A stretch of DNA of 64,000 bases, taken from assembly GCA_054601695.1 (NCBI GenBank), contig BAAHQB010000087.1:124001-188000 (forward strand). Reading direction: 5' to 3'. The translations under genes and the position numbers were made by a program. The notes beneath the pieces are model-generated. The model saw only the letters and a list, made by a program, of their open reading frames with translations, made no database searches and was not told the DNA's origin. Shown piece after piece: positions 1 through 26,046 of this stretch. This stretch comes from Amorphochlora amoebiformis. Lineage: Eukaryota; Cercozoa; Chlorarachniophyceae. Position 1 is the stretch's first letter; the number at the start of each line of letters is the position of its first letter.

Positions 1-1029
1 CCTAACCTAACTCTAACCCTAACCCTATCAACCTCTAGGTGACATTCAAAGAACTCCTCGAAAGGTATCCAACCCTAATCCTAACCCTAACCCTAATCCT
101 AACCCTAACCCTAACCCTAACTCTAACCCTAGCAATAGCTTTAAGTCAAAACATTAGCCGTGAAGTAATTAAGAACTTATCCTAACCCTAACCCTAACCC
201 TAGCCCTAACCTAGATTGTTTAACCCTAACCCTTACTCTAACCCTAACCCTAACCACAAGCTTAACCCTAGATTTTTTAACCCTAACCCTAGTTGTTTAG
301 CCCTAACCCTAACCGTAACCCTAACCCTAACCCTAACCCTCCCTAACCCTAGATTGTTTAACCCTAACACTAGCTGTTAAACCCTAACCCTAACCCTAAC
401 CCTAACTTGAGCCCTAGCGTTTAACAAACTCTGGTTGATTAACCGTAGCCATAAACCTAACCATATCCCTAACCGTAACCCTAACCCTAACCCTAACCCT
501 AACCCTAACTATAACCCTAACCCTAGATTGTTTAACCCTAACCTAGTTGTTTAGCCCTAACCCTAACCCTAACCCTAACCCTAACCCTAACCCTAACCCT
601 CCATAACCCTAGATTGTACACTAGTTGTTAAACACCCTAGCGTTTAACCCACTCTAGTTGATTAACCGTAGGCATAACCCTAACCCTAACCCTAACCCTA
701 ACCCTAACCCTAGATTGTTTAACCCTAACCCTAATTGTTTAACCCTAACCCTAACCCTAAATCTAATCCTAGCGCTAACCCGAACCGTAACCTTAGATTG
801 TTTAAGCCTAACCCTAGTTGTTTAACCCTAACCCTAACCCCAATCCTAACCCTAGGTCGTTGAACCCACTCGAGGAGTTAAATTCTAATCCTAACCCTAA
901 CCATAACCCTGAATATAGCCCTAACCCGAGGTTGTTTAACCCTTTCTAATTCTAACCCTAACCCTAACCCTAATTGTAATATAACCCTAACCCTAACGCT
1001 AACCCTAACCCTAACCCTAGGTTGTTTAG
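1..1029. repeat. Degenerate CCCTAA telomere-type array
   Basis: About 1 kb of CCCTAA repeats in C-rich orientation, broken by recurring variants such as AGATTGTTTAA, TAGTTGTTTA and CTAGCGTTTAA, and by point changes. Orientation and position would fit the left end of a chromosome, with degenerate subtelomeric units. However, the next feature is the middle of a gene that needs upstream exons, and other introns in this window also hold CCCTAA arrays. The block may therefore be an intron of gene A rather than a chromosome end. Confidence 0.9.
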
Positions 1030-1635
1030 TTCAACCCACCACCATGAGTTGAAGAGAATAAATGAATTTGCGCGTAAGACGCCGGCTCTGAGGCCCGAGC
1101 AACTACAGGTATCTCTCGGTGGAAAAAAAAGAAATTTACGTTTTATATGCGTCGAGAAAGAAATTTACATTTTTTATATGTGTCGAGAAAGAAATTGTAC
1201 ATTTTATATGCATCTGCGATGTATATGTATATGTTTACATTTTCGAATAAATTCTGTTTTGTTAACATTTATGTGTACGTATATGTATTTGCATGTGTGT
1301 GTACATGTATGTATGTGTGTGTGTTTATACATGGATATAAATATATATATATATATATATATTTAGATGTATATATAGAATATAAATATGGAATTATATT
1401 TATATATTCTAAATTATATAATAGGAGCTTAAGAAAGCATTTCAGAAATGTGACACAGATGGGAGTGGTACTATCACTTTTGATGAATTCAGGACTTCTC
1501 TCATTCAAACTGGTATATATATGGATAAATATGTGTATATCTATATTTAGATATGTGAATGTATTTCCATTAATATATGCATATATTGTGGTACTATCAT
1601 TTTGATGAATTCAGGACTTCTCTCATTCAAACTGG

Positions 1636-1666
<31 letters not shown>

Positions 1667-2157
1667 GGATAAATATGTGTATATCTATATTTAGATATGT
1701 GAATATATTTCCATTAATATATGCATATATTGTGGCTATCACTTTTGATGAATTCAGGACTTCTCTCATTCAAACTGGTATACATATATATATATGGATA
1801 AATATGTGTATATCTATATTTAGATATGCGAATATATTTATATTAATATATGCATATATTTTGGTACCAAAACCTTTGATGGATTTAGGACTTCTCTCAT
1901 CCAAAATGGTATATATATGGATATATATATTTTTATAAATATGTGTATATCTATATTTAGATATGTGTATATATATATATATATATTAATATGTGCATAT
2001 ATTGTGTTACTATTGCTTTTGATGAATTTCGGACTTCTCTACCCCAAACTGGTATACATGAGTGTAAATTACTATATACAAATATTATATAATATATATG
2101 TATATATATATTGATATATATATATATATATATATTTGAAAAGATGTATTGAAATAT

Positions 2158-2197
<40 letters not shown>

Positions 2198-2302
2198 TGA
2201 TATATATATATATATGTATATTTGATATATGTATATATATAAGGATTTAATCGGCATGAGGCAAGCTCACGTTTCGCGGATCTCAACCAAGACGACGACA
2301 AA

Positions 2303-2370
<68 letters not shown>

Positions 2371-2801
2371 TATATATATATATAGATATAATTTAGAGTG
2401 TATACTTATAGAGTATATGTACATTTATATCATATATATATATATATATATATGTACATACATATATACATATATACATACATATACATATATATATATA
2501 TATATATATAATGTTACAGCATGTAGAGCTAGCACGGAACCTATAGCTAGTTAACTACTCAGCGGCTGGCTAGACTACCGTCAGTTCCTTAGAGTATACG
2601 AGTAGTAGCACAATTATCGGAACCCATGAAATTCTCGGAACCCATGAAATTCTCGGAACCCATAGGTTCCAAGGAAGTAAGGATCTAGAGGAAGGAAGTA
2701 AGGAAGTATCCGACTACCGCATAAATTTATCATAATCATTCGTCATAATCCAAACGGACTTCAATCGAACTCTGGACTACCATCTACTATGCCGCTGCGC
2801 T

Positions 2802-2882
<81 letters not shown>

Positions 2883-2883
2883 C

Positions 2884-2916
<33 letters not shown>

Positions 2917-2926
2917 TGTGTATATA

Positions 2927-3014
<88 letters not shown>

Positions 3015-3070
3015 CTGAACGTATATTCCCAATGAATAACAATAATGATATGAATGTATTATATGCATGA

Positions 3071-3101
<31 letters not shown>

Positions 3102-3106
3102 TATAC

Positions 3107-3141
<35 letters not shown>

Positions 3142-3279
3142 AACATATAGGTTTATATACATTCACGTGTTTTGTACATACAGACATATATATATATATA
3201 TATATCACTTGTCTTCAGCTTAACCTTAATATAGGGTTAAGATCGTATTATTCACCATATTTTAGCCCTCATGTGCAGA

Positions 3280-3341
<62 letters not shown>

Positions 3342-4252
3342 CATATATATACATATAAATATATATAGTACATATAATATAATATATATATATATATATA
3401 TCTTAGAGTGAGCAGAAAAGAGGGGGGGGGGGGGACAGTATGTTTTCGTGAAAAACACTAATCTATTAATATATAATATATTACACTTTTATATCTGGAG
3501 TTATATACGCAATGAATATATTATATATGCTGGATATATCATATATCAAAAAGAAATATGCGAAAATATACTTGTACTTAAAAGCAAGATTTACAACTAT
3601 AGGGACATTAGCTTTGTCAAGACCTAACCCTAACCCTAACCCTAACCGTAACCCTGAGGCTATATTGTATATTTTTATTTATGTATAATATATATTATAT
3701 ATATATATATACGTTTAGATATATATATATATATCTAAATGTACATATGTGTATATATCGTCAGGAGATATCCGCTATTGAGTTCCTTCGCTTCTATGCT
3801 GAGTCTTGGGTATTACAGATGGATAGAGATAGAGATAGATAGAGATAGAGATACATAGAGATAGAGATGGAGATAGAGATTGATAGAGATAGATAGAGAT
3901 AGATAGAGATAGAGATACATAGAGATAGATAGATATAGATAGAGATAGATATAGATAGAGATAGATAGAGATAGAGATACATAGAGATAGATAGAGATAG
4001 ATAGAGATAGATAGAGATAGAGATACATAGAGATAGATAGAGATAGATATACATAGATAGATAGAGATGGGTAGAGATAGATAGAGATAGAGATACATAG
4101 AGATAGATGGAGATAGATAGAGATAGATATAGATAGAGATAGAGATACATAGAGATAGAGATAGATATAGTTAGAGATAGAGATAGAGATAGATAGGTAG
4201 ACGGAGATAGGTAGACGGAGGGAAGGATGATATACATTCGAACATATTTGGA

Positions 4253-4305
<53 letters not shown>

Positions 4306-5300
4306 ATGTATATTATATATATATATATATATTATACATATATGAATATGTATATATGTATATATTTATATATATAAAATATATATATATATATAAATAT
4401 TTATCTACATCTGTCTCTATCTATCTCTATCTACATCTGTCTCTATCTCTATCTCTATCTCTATCTCTATCTATCTCTATCTCTATCTCTATCTATCTCT
4501 ATTGATCTCTATCTTTATCCATCCCTATATCTCTATATATGTATCTCTATATATCTCTATCTCTATCTATCTCTATCTCTATCTATCTCTATCTCTATCT
4601 CTATATCTATCTATCTCTATTGATCTCTATCTTTATCTATCCATATATCTATATATATATACATCTATATATGTATATATGTGTATACCTCTATCTATCT
4701 CTATCTATCTCTATCTCTATCTCTATCTATCTCTATCTATATCTCTATCTGTATCTCTATCTATATATCTATATATCTCTATATATGTATCTCTATATAT
4801 CTCTATCTATCTCATCTCTATCTATCTCTATCTCTGTCTATCTATCTCTATATATCTCTATATATCTCTATCTATCTCTATCTATCTCTATTTCTATCTA
4901 TCTATCTCTATATGTCTCTTTATATCTCTATCTATCTCTATATATCTCTATCTATATCTCTATCTATATCTCTATCTATATATCTCCATCTATCTCTATC
5001 TCTATCTCTATCTCCATCTATCTATCTCTATATATCTCTATTTATATATCTATATATCTCTATCTATATATATATATATATATATCTACCTCTATATATC
5101 TCTATATATCTCTATCTATCTCTATGTATCTCTATCTATCTCTATCTCCATCTTTATCTCTATATATCTCTATATATCTCTATATATCTATATATATATA
5201 TATATATATATCTACCTCTATATATCTCTATATATCTCTATCTATCTCTATCTCCATCTATCTATCTCTATATATCTCTATATATATCTATATATCTCTA

Positions 5301-5339
<39 letters not shown>

Positions 5340-5490
5340 ACCTCTATATATCTCTATCTATCTCCATCTCTATCTCTATCTATCTCTATATATCTCTATA
5401 TATCTCTATATCTCTATATATCTCTATCTATATATATATATATATATATATATCTACCTCTATATATCTCTATATCTCTATCTATCTCTA

Positions 5491-5527
<37 letters not shown>

Positions 5528-5856
5528 TTCTTTTTCCCTGTTTTTCCCTCTCTCTATCTCAATCTTTTTCTATATATCTCTATATATCTCATCTATATAT
5601 ATCTCTATATCTCCTCCCTCTATCTCCCTCTTTTTCTCTCTATCTTCTCAATTTTTCTCTCTATCTCCCTCTCTTCCTCTCTAGCTTGTATGTCTATATG
5701 ATATGTATATATATATATAAATATATATTGTATGTACCATTTAGGGAGAAAACACATATATATCAACGATTTTCTGATTTTTCTCTCTATCTCCCTCTCT
5801 TTCTCTCTAGCTCGTATGTGTATATGAATGATATGTATATGTATACATATGCATAC

Positions 5857-5908
<52 letters not shown>

Positions 5909-5992
5909 TATATATGTTGTATATATTATTTAGGAAGAAAACACTTATATATCAACGATTTCTTCTAGGATATCCAGGGCGAGAAAACATAG
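1030..5992 (+). CDS. Gene A: EF-hand calcium-binding protein, 5' end missing
   Basis: Exons 1030-1108, 1425-1512, 2244-2302, 3765-3809 and 5969-5992 join in phase and give about 97 residues ending in TAG at 5990. Two EF-hand loops are visible, [12 protein letters not shown] in exon 2 and NQDDDKEISAIE across exons 3 and 4. Both carry acidic or amide residues at loop positions 1, 3 and 5, Ile at position 8 and Glu at position 12. The first exon ([11 protein letters not shown]...LRPEQLQ) resembles the linker before the calmodulin-like part of calcium-dependent protein kinases, but no kinase domain is present in the window. Exon 1 starts with an acceptor in phase 2, so earlier exons must exist, beyond or within the telomeric block. 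The last exon (DIQGEKT) is short and less certain. Role: calcium binding or sensing, inferred from the family. Whether it is a small sensor or the tail of a CDPK cannot be decided. Confidence 0.75.
1465..2056 (+). repeat. Five tandem copies of an EF-hand exon end plus donor
   Basis: Units start near 1465, 1588, 1732, 1861 and 2004. Each carries the last 40-50 nt of gene A exon 2 (TTTGATGAATTCAGGACTTC...), its GT donor, and about 75-95 nt of the following intron (ATATTTAGATATGTG...ATATATGCATATATT). The first unit contains the real exon end. Later units diverge progressively: the fourth reads GATGGATTTAGG and the fifth GATGAATTTCGG. Confidence 0.9.
2303..3764 (+). repeat. Gene A intron with TA microsatellites and a short telomeric block
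   Basis: Mostly (AT)n. An island at 2510-2806 has three near-copies of ATTCTCGGAACCCATGAA. An island at 3400-3620 includes a run of G near 3421-3434. A short telomere-type stretch, CCCTAA with one CCGTAA variant, lies at 3622-3656. No coding sense was found in these islands. Confidence 0.7.
3822..5530. repeat. GATAGA array followed by a complementary TATCTC array
   Basis: 3822-4213 is (GATAGA/GAGATA)n on the + strand. 4397-5530 is (TATC/TCTCTA)n, its complement, interspersed with TA runs and ending in a CT-rich tail near 5530-5690. Both lie in the last intron of gene A (3810-5968). Three related blocks near 5655-5700, 5735-5830 and 5930-5968 share GGGAGAAAACAC, ATATATCAACGATTT and TTTCTCTCTAG, so the region before the last acceptor has also been duplicated. 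The long serine/tyrosine/isoleucine open frames here are repeat translations. Confidence 0.9.
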
Positions 5993-6079
5993 AAATGTCA
6001 GTGAACATATATATACATACATATATACATACATATATATATATATATAGATACATAGCATATTGTACATGTATATTTG

Positions 6080-6129
<50 letters not shown>

Positions 6130-6449
6130 CATACAAGTACGTATGCATGTGCCTAACAGTGTATAAATATTGTAAGTGTATATATACATATATATATATA
6201 TCATACATACACATGTATATACATACATATATATTTATATAAATATATTGTATCCATAATGTAACTTTCTGTGTATGTATGAAGTTATATTATATTTTGT
6301 ATTATATTATTACATTATATTATATAACATTATATTACATTGTATCATACTATATATGACATTACAATTTTACATTCTCCTATATTACATTATACTATAT
6401 TATATCACATTTCCTACATCGTACATACATATACTATACATGTATATTA

Positions 6450-6491
<42 letters not shown>

Positions 6492-7879
6492 GATATATAC
6501 ATATATCCACATATATATATAGTTGGATATGTATTTAGATATATACATATATCCACATATATATATATATATAGTTGGATATGTATGTATATATATATAT
6601 ATATATATATGTAAATAGCGAATTGTAAAGTCGAATAAGGAGGTTCAACAAAGTGCTTCGGGTGGGGCTGAATCTAAGATTCCGCTACATTTGGGATATT
6701 AGATCAGGTCTTATAAGCTCACTGCGGCAGTATCTCAGTATCTCATCATGACAATTTGAATTTGGACTCATGATGCTATATCTATATATCGGCGTAGATC
6801 GTATATTGATATGCATGTATTTAGATAGCTAGAGGATCCGGATGTGAGTATATGTACTAGATGTAGTCTAGCTAGTAAAATCTAGATATCTAGGATATCT
6901 CTAGATCTGGCTAGAATATCAGCTTTATCTAGCGTTATATTTAATAATATTATTTATCAGGTTATCTCATATCTCTAGTATCTAGCATATCTCTAGTATC
7001 TGGCTAGAATACCTAGATATATATCAGCTATTCCTACTTCTAGAATGTCTAGCCAACCACTAGAGAACCACCAGGATTATCTAGATTACACTGGTATATT
7101 TAATAGAATATATTATTTATCGATATATCTAGTTCTTGAGTTATCTCTACAAGCTAATATTCCAATTACTAGATAAATATCGCATATATATATATATATA
7201 TATGCAGCTGCAGTTTCAAATATCTAGTTTTTTGCTGCATATATCTAGTACTGTAGATCTAGACTAGATTCTAGGATTATCTCTAGTATCTAGACAGGTA
7301 CTATCTACTATACTATAGTCTAGATAGTCTAGATAGTCTAGACTATCTAAAAGTAACTAGTATAAGTTCGTTGTGCATAGACTAGAGAGCGAATCAGACT
7401 AGTCGATCGAAGACAATTTTAATCGAAAACTCTTCGGCTCATTTCATAGATTTAGCTACGCTAGCTCGTTCATGTGGATTAGATGGATGCCGGATCTCTA
7501 TTTTTTTTTTCTGCTAATCTGAATCACTGTCTGATCAAGGCTCTCCAAATTTTAATTTAGATAGACTAATAAAGTCGATGTACTTTCTTGAGCCCGGAGG
7601 CTACTATCTAGCTAAGACATCGTCTCGGTAGATATAGGTACATTTACTGGATTAGTGCAATGGAGAGAACCAGTTCGCTAGCTGAGATTAATGTGATATT
7701 ATATGTATGTAGTGTTATTTGAATGTTATATTTATATATATATATATATGTATATATATATGTGTATATATGTATATATATATATATATATGTATGTATG
7801 TACATATGTATGCATAGTAGATATACCTATATGTATATTATATGTTCTCACATACATAGAAAGTTATATTTTAGATATT

Positions 7880-7947
<68 letters not shown>

Positions 7948-8028
7948 TACTTATAATATTTATACACAGTTATGCACATGCATACGTATTTGTATAATAT
8001 ATATATATATATATATGTATGTATACTA

Positions 8029-8067
<39 letters not shown>

Positions 8068-8159
8068 ATATCAATTACATTCTATGTTACACATATTTAT
8101 TAAAGTATATTCTACACTATGAGCGTTGTATATTTCTATATGGCATTTTATATACACAA

Positions 8160-8194
<35 letters not shown>

Positions 8195-8649
8195 ATCACA
8201 TATAATTATATATATATATATATATATATGTATCTAAAGAGATATACCATGGAGTGATGGACTTGTGACGCGGCATAGCACAGAACCATCTGCCGAAGTA
8301 TTATCAAATTTTGAAAAATTGGATGTATCAATATGTACGTATATGTACATAATTATTTACATGAATATAGATATATTATATAATATTATATATATACATA
8401 TATATATATAATCGTTAACATAAATGTGTCTAAATCACACACACATACAAACATATATATATATATATATATATAAATTTCTATCACTATTTTTTATAAC
8501 ATATTTTTCGCCAAAAAGAAACTATATACATAAATATATACATATTTATAATATATACTCATACAAACCTTCGTGATAAACAAAACGAACTCTAGAAAAG
8601 ACGACAGCGTTAACGCGCCTATCATCGCTTCTATATAAGTCACTACAAA

Positions 8650-8698
<49 letters not shown>

Positions 8699-9315
8699 CA
8701 AAAACCAACACTAACACGGGTATATATGATGTACATATATAATATATTTATATAGATGATTTATAATTCAAAATGGAGTACATATAATTACACCAAATGT
8801 AAATATTTGGTGTAGCATCAGGCCTGATGAGCGATGTGTTAGGGATTGGAGAGGGAAGATTCAGAATATTGTCGAAAATTCTCGAAAGATTGGCGGAAAA
8901 TTCCACGAAAGGTTCTTTGGAAAGGACATGAATTGAATCCCACATGTTGTCCGTCAGCAAGCAAACAGAGCGGGAAAACAGTGGGGGGGATTTCATAGAA
9001 AATTCTGGAAATATTCAGGAACTTTCGAGTAAAAAGAGAGTTTTGGAAACTGAGGGGGAAATGAAATGCATTGTGTTGGGATTAGTTACCGGCGATGAAT
9101 ATATTGAGAACGTGTGTATTCTTGTACAGCATCGCAAACGCTGTTGGTGTTCGAGAGTTAGGAACTCGACATTGTTGGGAAAAGGAGTGTTGTGTGTATG
9201 TATGTTATATATGTACATGTATATATGTATATGTACATACATATACACATATACACATATGTAATGTGATATAAATATATATTGCATACGCATGTATACA
9301 TGTATATATGTTGAA

Positions 9316-9346
<31 letters not shown>

Positions 9347-9654
9347 TTATTATATAAAACATGGGTATATAGCATGAATTTCAAACTTGGCATTCAACAA
9401 AGCAAAAACTATATTTATATATATACATATATATAGATCTATACATGAAGGTTATATGTATACTTACATTACACTTATACATGTAGCTTAAATGTACATT
9501 TACATAAATGTATAACATTACATAGATAAATACATAAACTGTACCAATATTTATATACATAGATATAAATACGTATATATGAATACATATATATATATAT
9601 ATATATTATATATACGTATAATGTACTTTTGATATATATTATTTACTTATACAT
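5993..9654. other. Intergenic region between convergent genes A and H
   Basis: Contains (AT)n tracts, a TTATAT-type stretch at 6270-6420, a CTAG-rich block (listed separately), unique sequence at 7410-7700 and 8560-8700, and a 400-base island at 8780-9190. That island has a 9-bp inverted repeat near 8790 (ACACCAAAT / ATTTGGTGT) and repeated TCGAAA motifs. An open frame at 8944-9264 lacks recognisable protein features, so I do not call it a gene. Confidence 0.6.
6820..7410. repeat. CTAG-rich block of degenerate TCTAGTATCTAG-like units
   Basis: By hand count, CTAG occurs roughly 30 times in about 590 bases, where 2-3 would be expected by chance. The copies sit in short AT-rich words such as ATCTCTAGTATCTAG, GGCTAGAATATC and AGTCTAGATAGTCTAGA. 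No open frame fits the pattern. It looks like a decayed satellite of a palindromic unit. Confidence 0.75.
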
Positions 9655-13124
<3,470 letters not shown>

Positions 13125-13126
<2 letters not shown>

Positions 13127-14325
13127 GCAGAGGCCCGCTGCCACCGTGGGAGACTTAGGTGGGTGCATTTCCTATTCACATGTTACCCAAAAAAAAGAAA
13201 ATCAAGTTAGAGTCCGTGTCTTCCAAGAAATATGCATATTCGGGTTGGACATGACACTTACAATTTTCGTATCGCGGCTCATTTCTCGTGACTTTCGCTC
13301 TCCCGGTCTTAAAAGAATTATCTACGTAGCAACCGCACGATACAACACCCTCCAAATGGAATGGAATCGCGCTTTCTAACAATCTCGCGTCGGAGCAGGT
13401 GCGCCACAGCCTGAAGCCAGGGAAACTCGAGCCCACCGAGGTCCAAAGGATTCACCGGGATTTCTGGGGAATATCGATAATTCCCGGGATTATGACTTTT
13501 CGGACGCTCCAAAATCTCTGGGGCTCTCAGAGACTCTCCACAACCCAACAAAAATTAACAGCCGATGGGCGATCAGTGTGTTTACCTTTCGCCCCCTTAT
13601 CCCTTAAGAGACGCGTTTGATCAGATGTTAACGTCATTGTCTTTGTCAGAAGATACATCATTCACTCGGGGAGGCAGAGTTTCATGACCGCCCCCCTGCT
13701 CCCGGGTACGGAAATTGCGTCAAAACACACGTGTCCGCGCATTTGTACATGTGACTTAGTTTGTTCCCCAGACCTATTGATAGAGAGCTAGAGATGAGTG
13801 AACCTTCTACACGCCTGAGAAAAACCATTTTCATGCCTTTCACTTTTCGGATTTCGACGACTCTCCCCGTTCTAAAAAAGCCCGTCGCGCTCAGTCTTGC
13901 TTGGTTTGTTCAATTTACGCTTACTTGACTCTCAGACAAGGAAGAAAGGGTGGCCGGGAGTTACGCGCGAACATTCGGTCAGTTGATCTTGTTCGCCGCG
14001 TATTTTACTCCCATGATTTCGATCGCGATAACGTATCCCCTGTCGATCAAGAATGGAAGGTCTTCTTAAATTTACTTATTAAATCTGATATGTTTTATTT
14101 TTTTAATTTTTCGGAGGGGTTTGTCAAGAGGGGTCAAGTTTAGGGTGTTTTGGGGAATAAAACGGGGGGTTGTCAGCGTTTGTGATCTGTATGTGTCTCT
14201 CTTTCTCACACACGCGGCGCACACACCATGTGTCTGGTGTTTTTTTTGTCGACGTATCTCCTCCCATTGTGTGTGTGTGTGTGTTTCTTCGTGTCCATAT
14301 GCGAGTGTATGTATATATATATATG

Positions 14326-14373
<48 letters not shown>

Positions 14374-14442
14374 TATATATATGCATATATGCATGTATAT
14401 ACATTATGTACATTATATCTACATATATATTTATATATATTT

Positions 14443-14477
<35 letters not shown>

Positions 14478-14623
14478 GTGTGTGTATATTTTCCTTGATA
14501 TATATGTATATATATAACATATATATATGTATGTGTATATGTATACATACATACATACATACATATATATAGATGTATATAATATATATATATATATATG
14601 CATATATACATATACAAATATAT

Positions 14624-14656
<33 letters not shown>

Positions 14657-14728
14657 ATATAAATACATAAAAATATATATATAATATACACACACATACA
14701 TACATGTATATCTATAAAGATATATGCA

Positions 14729-14762
<34 letters not shown>

Positions 14763-14784
14763 AATATAATATATATATGTATAT

Positions 14785-14826
<42 letters not shown>

Positions 14827-14906
14827 ATATATATATATAATATAGGGTGACTGAGAACGATTTCTTCGTAAGCAGCGCAATGGATGTAGGGTGGGGAGTA
14901 TACTAA
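13125..14906 (+). CDS. Gene B: EF-hand protein of calcineurin-B type, fragmentary
   Basis: Candidate exons are 13125-13158 ([11 protein letters not shown]), one from 13421 running to an unresolved donor before about 13620, 13936-14032, and 14846-14906. The second carries a degenerate EF-hand-like stretch ([13 protein letters not shown] then PGIMTFRTL), as in the first hands of calcineurin-B-like proteins. The third has an E-helix and half loop, [17 protein letters not shown]. The fourth reads [16 protein letters not shown] and stops at TAA 14904. Placing the last two together almost rebuilds a loop (D-F-D-R-D-N / V-T-E-N-D), but the join at 14032/14846 is out of frame by two bases. Either a short exon was missed or the gene is damaged. 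Only the EF-hand relationship is supported, and the start codon is a guess. Confidence 0.42.
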
Positions 14907-15090
14907 ATATATATATATATATATATATATCATATATATATATATACATACATATATAATATACATATATATTATATATATTATATATATATATATATAC
15001 ATAATATATATATATAAATATATATTATATGATATACACACACAAATATAATATATATATATATATATATACATACATATTATATATATA

Positions 15091-15136
<46 letters not shown>

Positions 15137-15259
15137 TATAATATTATATAGAATTATATATATTATATATATATATATATATATGCATAACATTATATGT
15201 ATGTTACATGTATTAAATAGTAGTAATAATATTGATAATAAGATAGTATTATTTCTTAG

Positions 15260-25055
<9,796 letters not shown>

Positions 25056-25525
25056 GGGTAACGAGCTAGATAACGTATGCTATAGGCGGATAACTTAGTC
25101 CAATTGCAATTAACGCACCAACATTTGGTCAACAATTGATCAGTGATGTACACGAATTCAAACCTTCAACGTTAAATTTACTAGGTTACCATAATATGTC
25201 TAGTATATCTACGTGAGATTTATGTGTATACTCTCTAGATTATAGGTATTTCCTCAAGCGGATATGACGATAAGAGACTTAGAGTAAGATAGTAGTAAAA
25301 TGATGGAGCCGTGCATCGAGTTGTTTTCAAAGTACCAGTGCGGTATATAATCTAGATCTAGGCATTGCTGGTCTAAACATATAACCCAGTGCATGTGAAC
25401 CCTCCCGAGAAATTACTGTGAAATATGTAGAGATGACATGAACTAACTTAACAGCACCATTGCAAAAGCTCTAGGGAAGGTGTACAGCACACAATCCAGC
25501 TGGACAATCGATCGCAATGCGTAGC
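25056..25525. other. Intergenic, convergent 3' flanks of gene P and eL14
   Basis: 470 bases of unique, moderately AT-rich sequence without (AT)n arrays. No gene was recognised. It probably holds the two 3' untranslated regions. Confidence 0.6.
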
Positions 25526-26046
25526 TTAGTTCTTGAGCTCCTTCAACTTGGATTTGATGATCTTGTTCTTCTTGGCCTTGAGAACCTTAACCTTGAAGCG
25601 CTCAAAGTCGGTGAGGTTTTTCCTCCTCTCCTGTCGAGCGAGTTTCTGTCCCCATGAGGTCTTGCCGAACTGACCGTCTAGGTCAGCAGCCTCCCAGGCC
25701 TTGTAGAGGGTCGTGCTCTTGACGGATTTGCTGATAGGAAGCTTAATGCCAGTCACGGCCATACGGCGGAAGTTGTAGATTCCGCGCTTGAGGTTAGGAC
25801 CATCAACCAGGGCCTGGAGGACGGGGGAGATTAGTTGTGGGAGGTGCGGCTTTGAGAGTAAATTTAGGCAAGAGTATATGTTTTAGAGATGGGAGATGAC
25901 GTTGGCTGAAATTGTTTAATTATTACCGTCATAGTGTCGCAGATATCAAGGATAACACCCAGCTTTCCAGAATCCTTGCCATAATTTATGCACACAAGGC
26001 GACCAATCTCGATAAACGCTTCACGGGACGGCTGCAAAACGTACAT
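25526..26046 (-). CDS. RPL14: 60S ribosomal protein eL14
   Basis: Two minus-strand exons, 26046-25927 (40 codons) and 25813-25526 (95 codons plus TAA), are joined in phase 0 across a 113-base intron (donor ACG|GTAATA, acceptor CTCCAG). The product, about 135 residues, is a structural protein of the large ribosomal subunit. Family hallmarks are the SH3-like start FIEIGRLVCINYGKDSGKLG, ALVDGP just after the intron, and the C-terminal NLTDFERFKVKVLKAKK followed by a basic tail. The length matches short (yeast-type) eL14. The ATG at 26046 gives MYVLQPSREAF. Alternatively TTTTGCAG at 26047-side codons is an acceptor and a separate ATG exon lies near 26167 (ATG|GTGGCT). Unlike its neighbours it has no TA repeats in its intron. 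Confidence 0.93.

Noticed and set aside
2777-3162. Many open frames coding for Tyr/Ile/His/Met-rich proteins on both strands, here and throughout the window
   Set aside because: They are six-frame translations of (AT)n, (ATAC)n and (ATGT)n microsatellites, with no codon bias or domain, and they exist on both strands at once.
4502-6156. Long open frames of up to 491 codons rich in Ser, Tyr, Leu and Ile
   Set aside because: Translations of TATC/CTCTAT repeats in several frames simultaneously, lying in an intron of gene A.
8825-8880. Hammerhead ribozyme-like CTGATGA ... CGAAA
   Set aside because: The two core motifs are about 40 bases apart without a convincing stem II, and no matching stem I or III or cleavage triplet was found.
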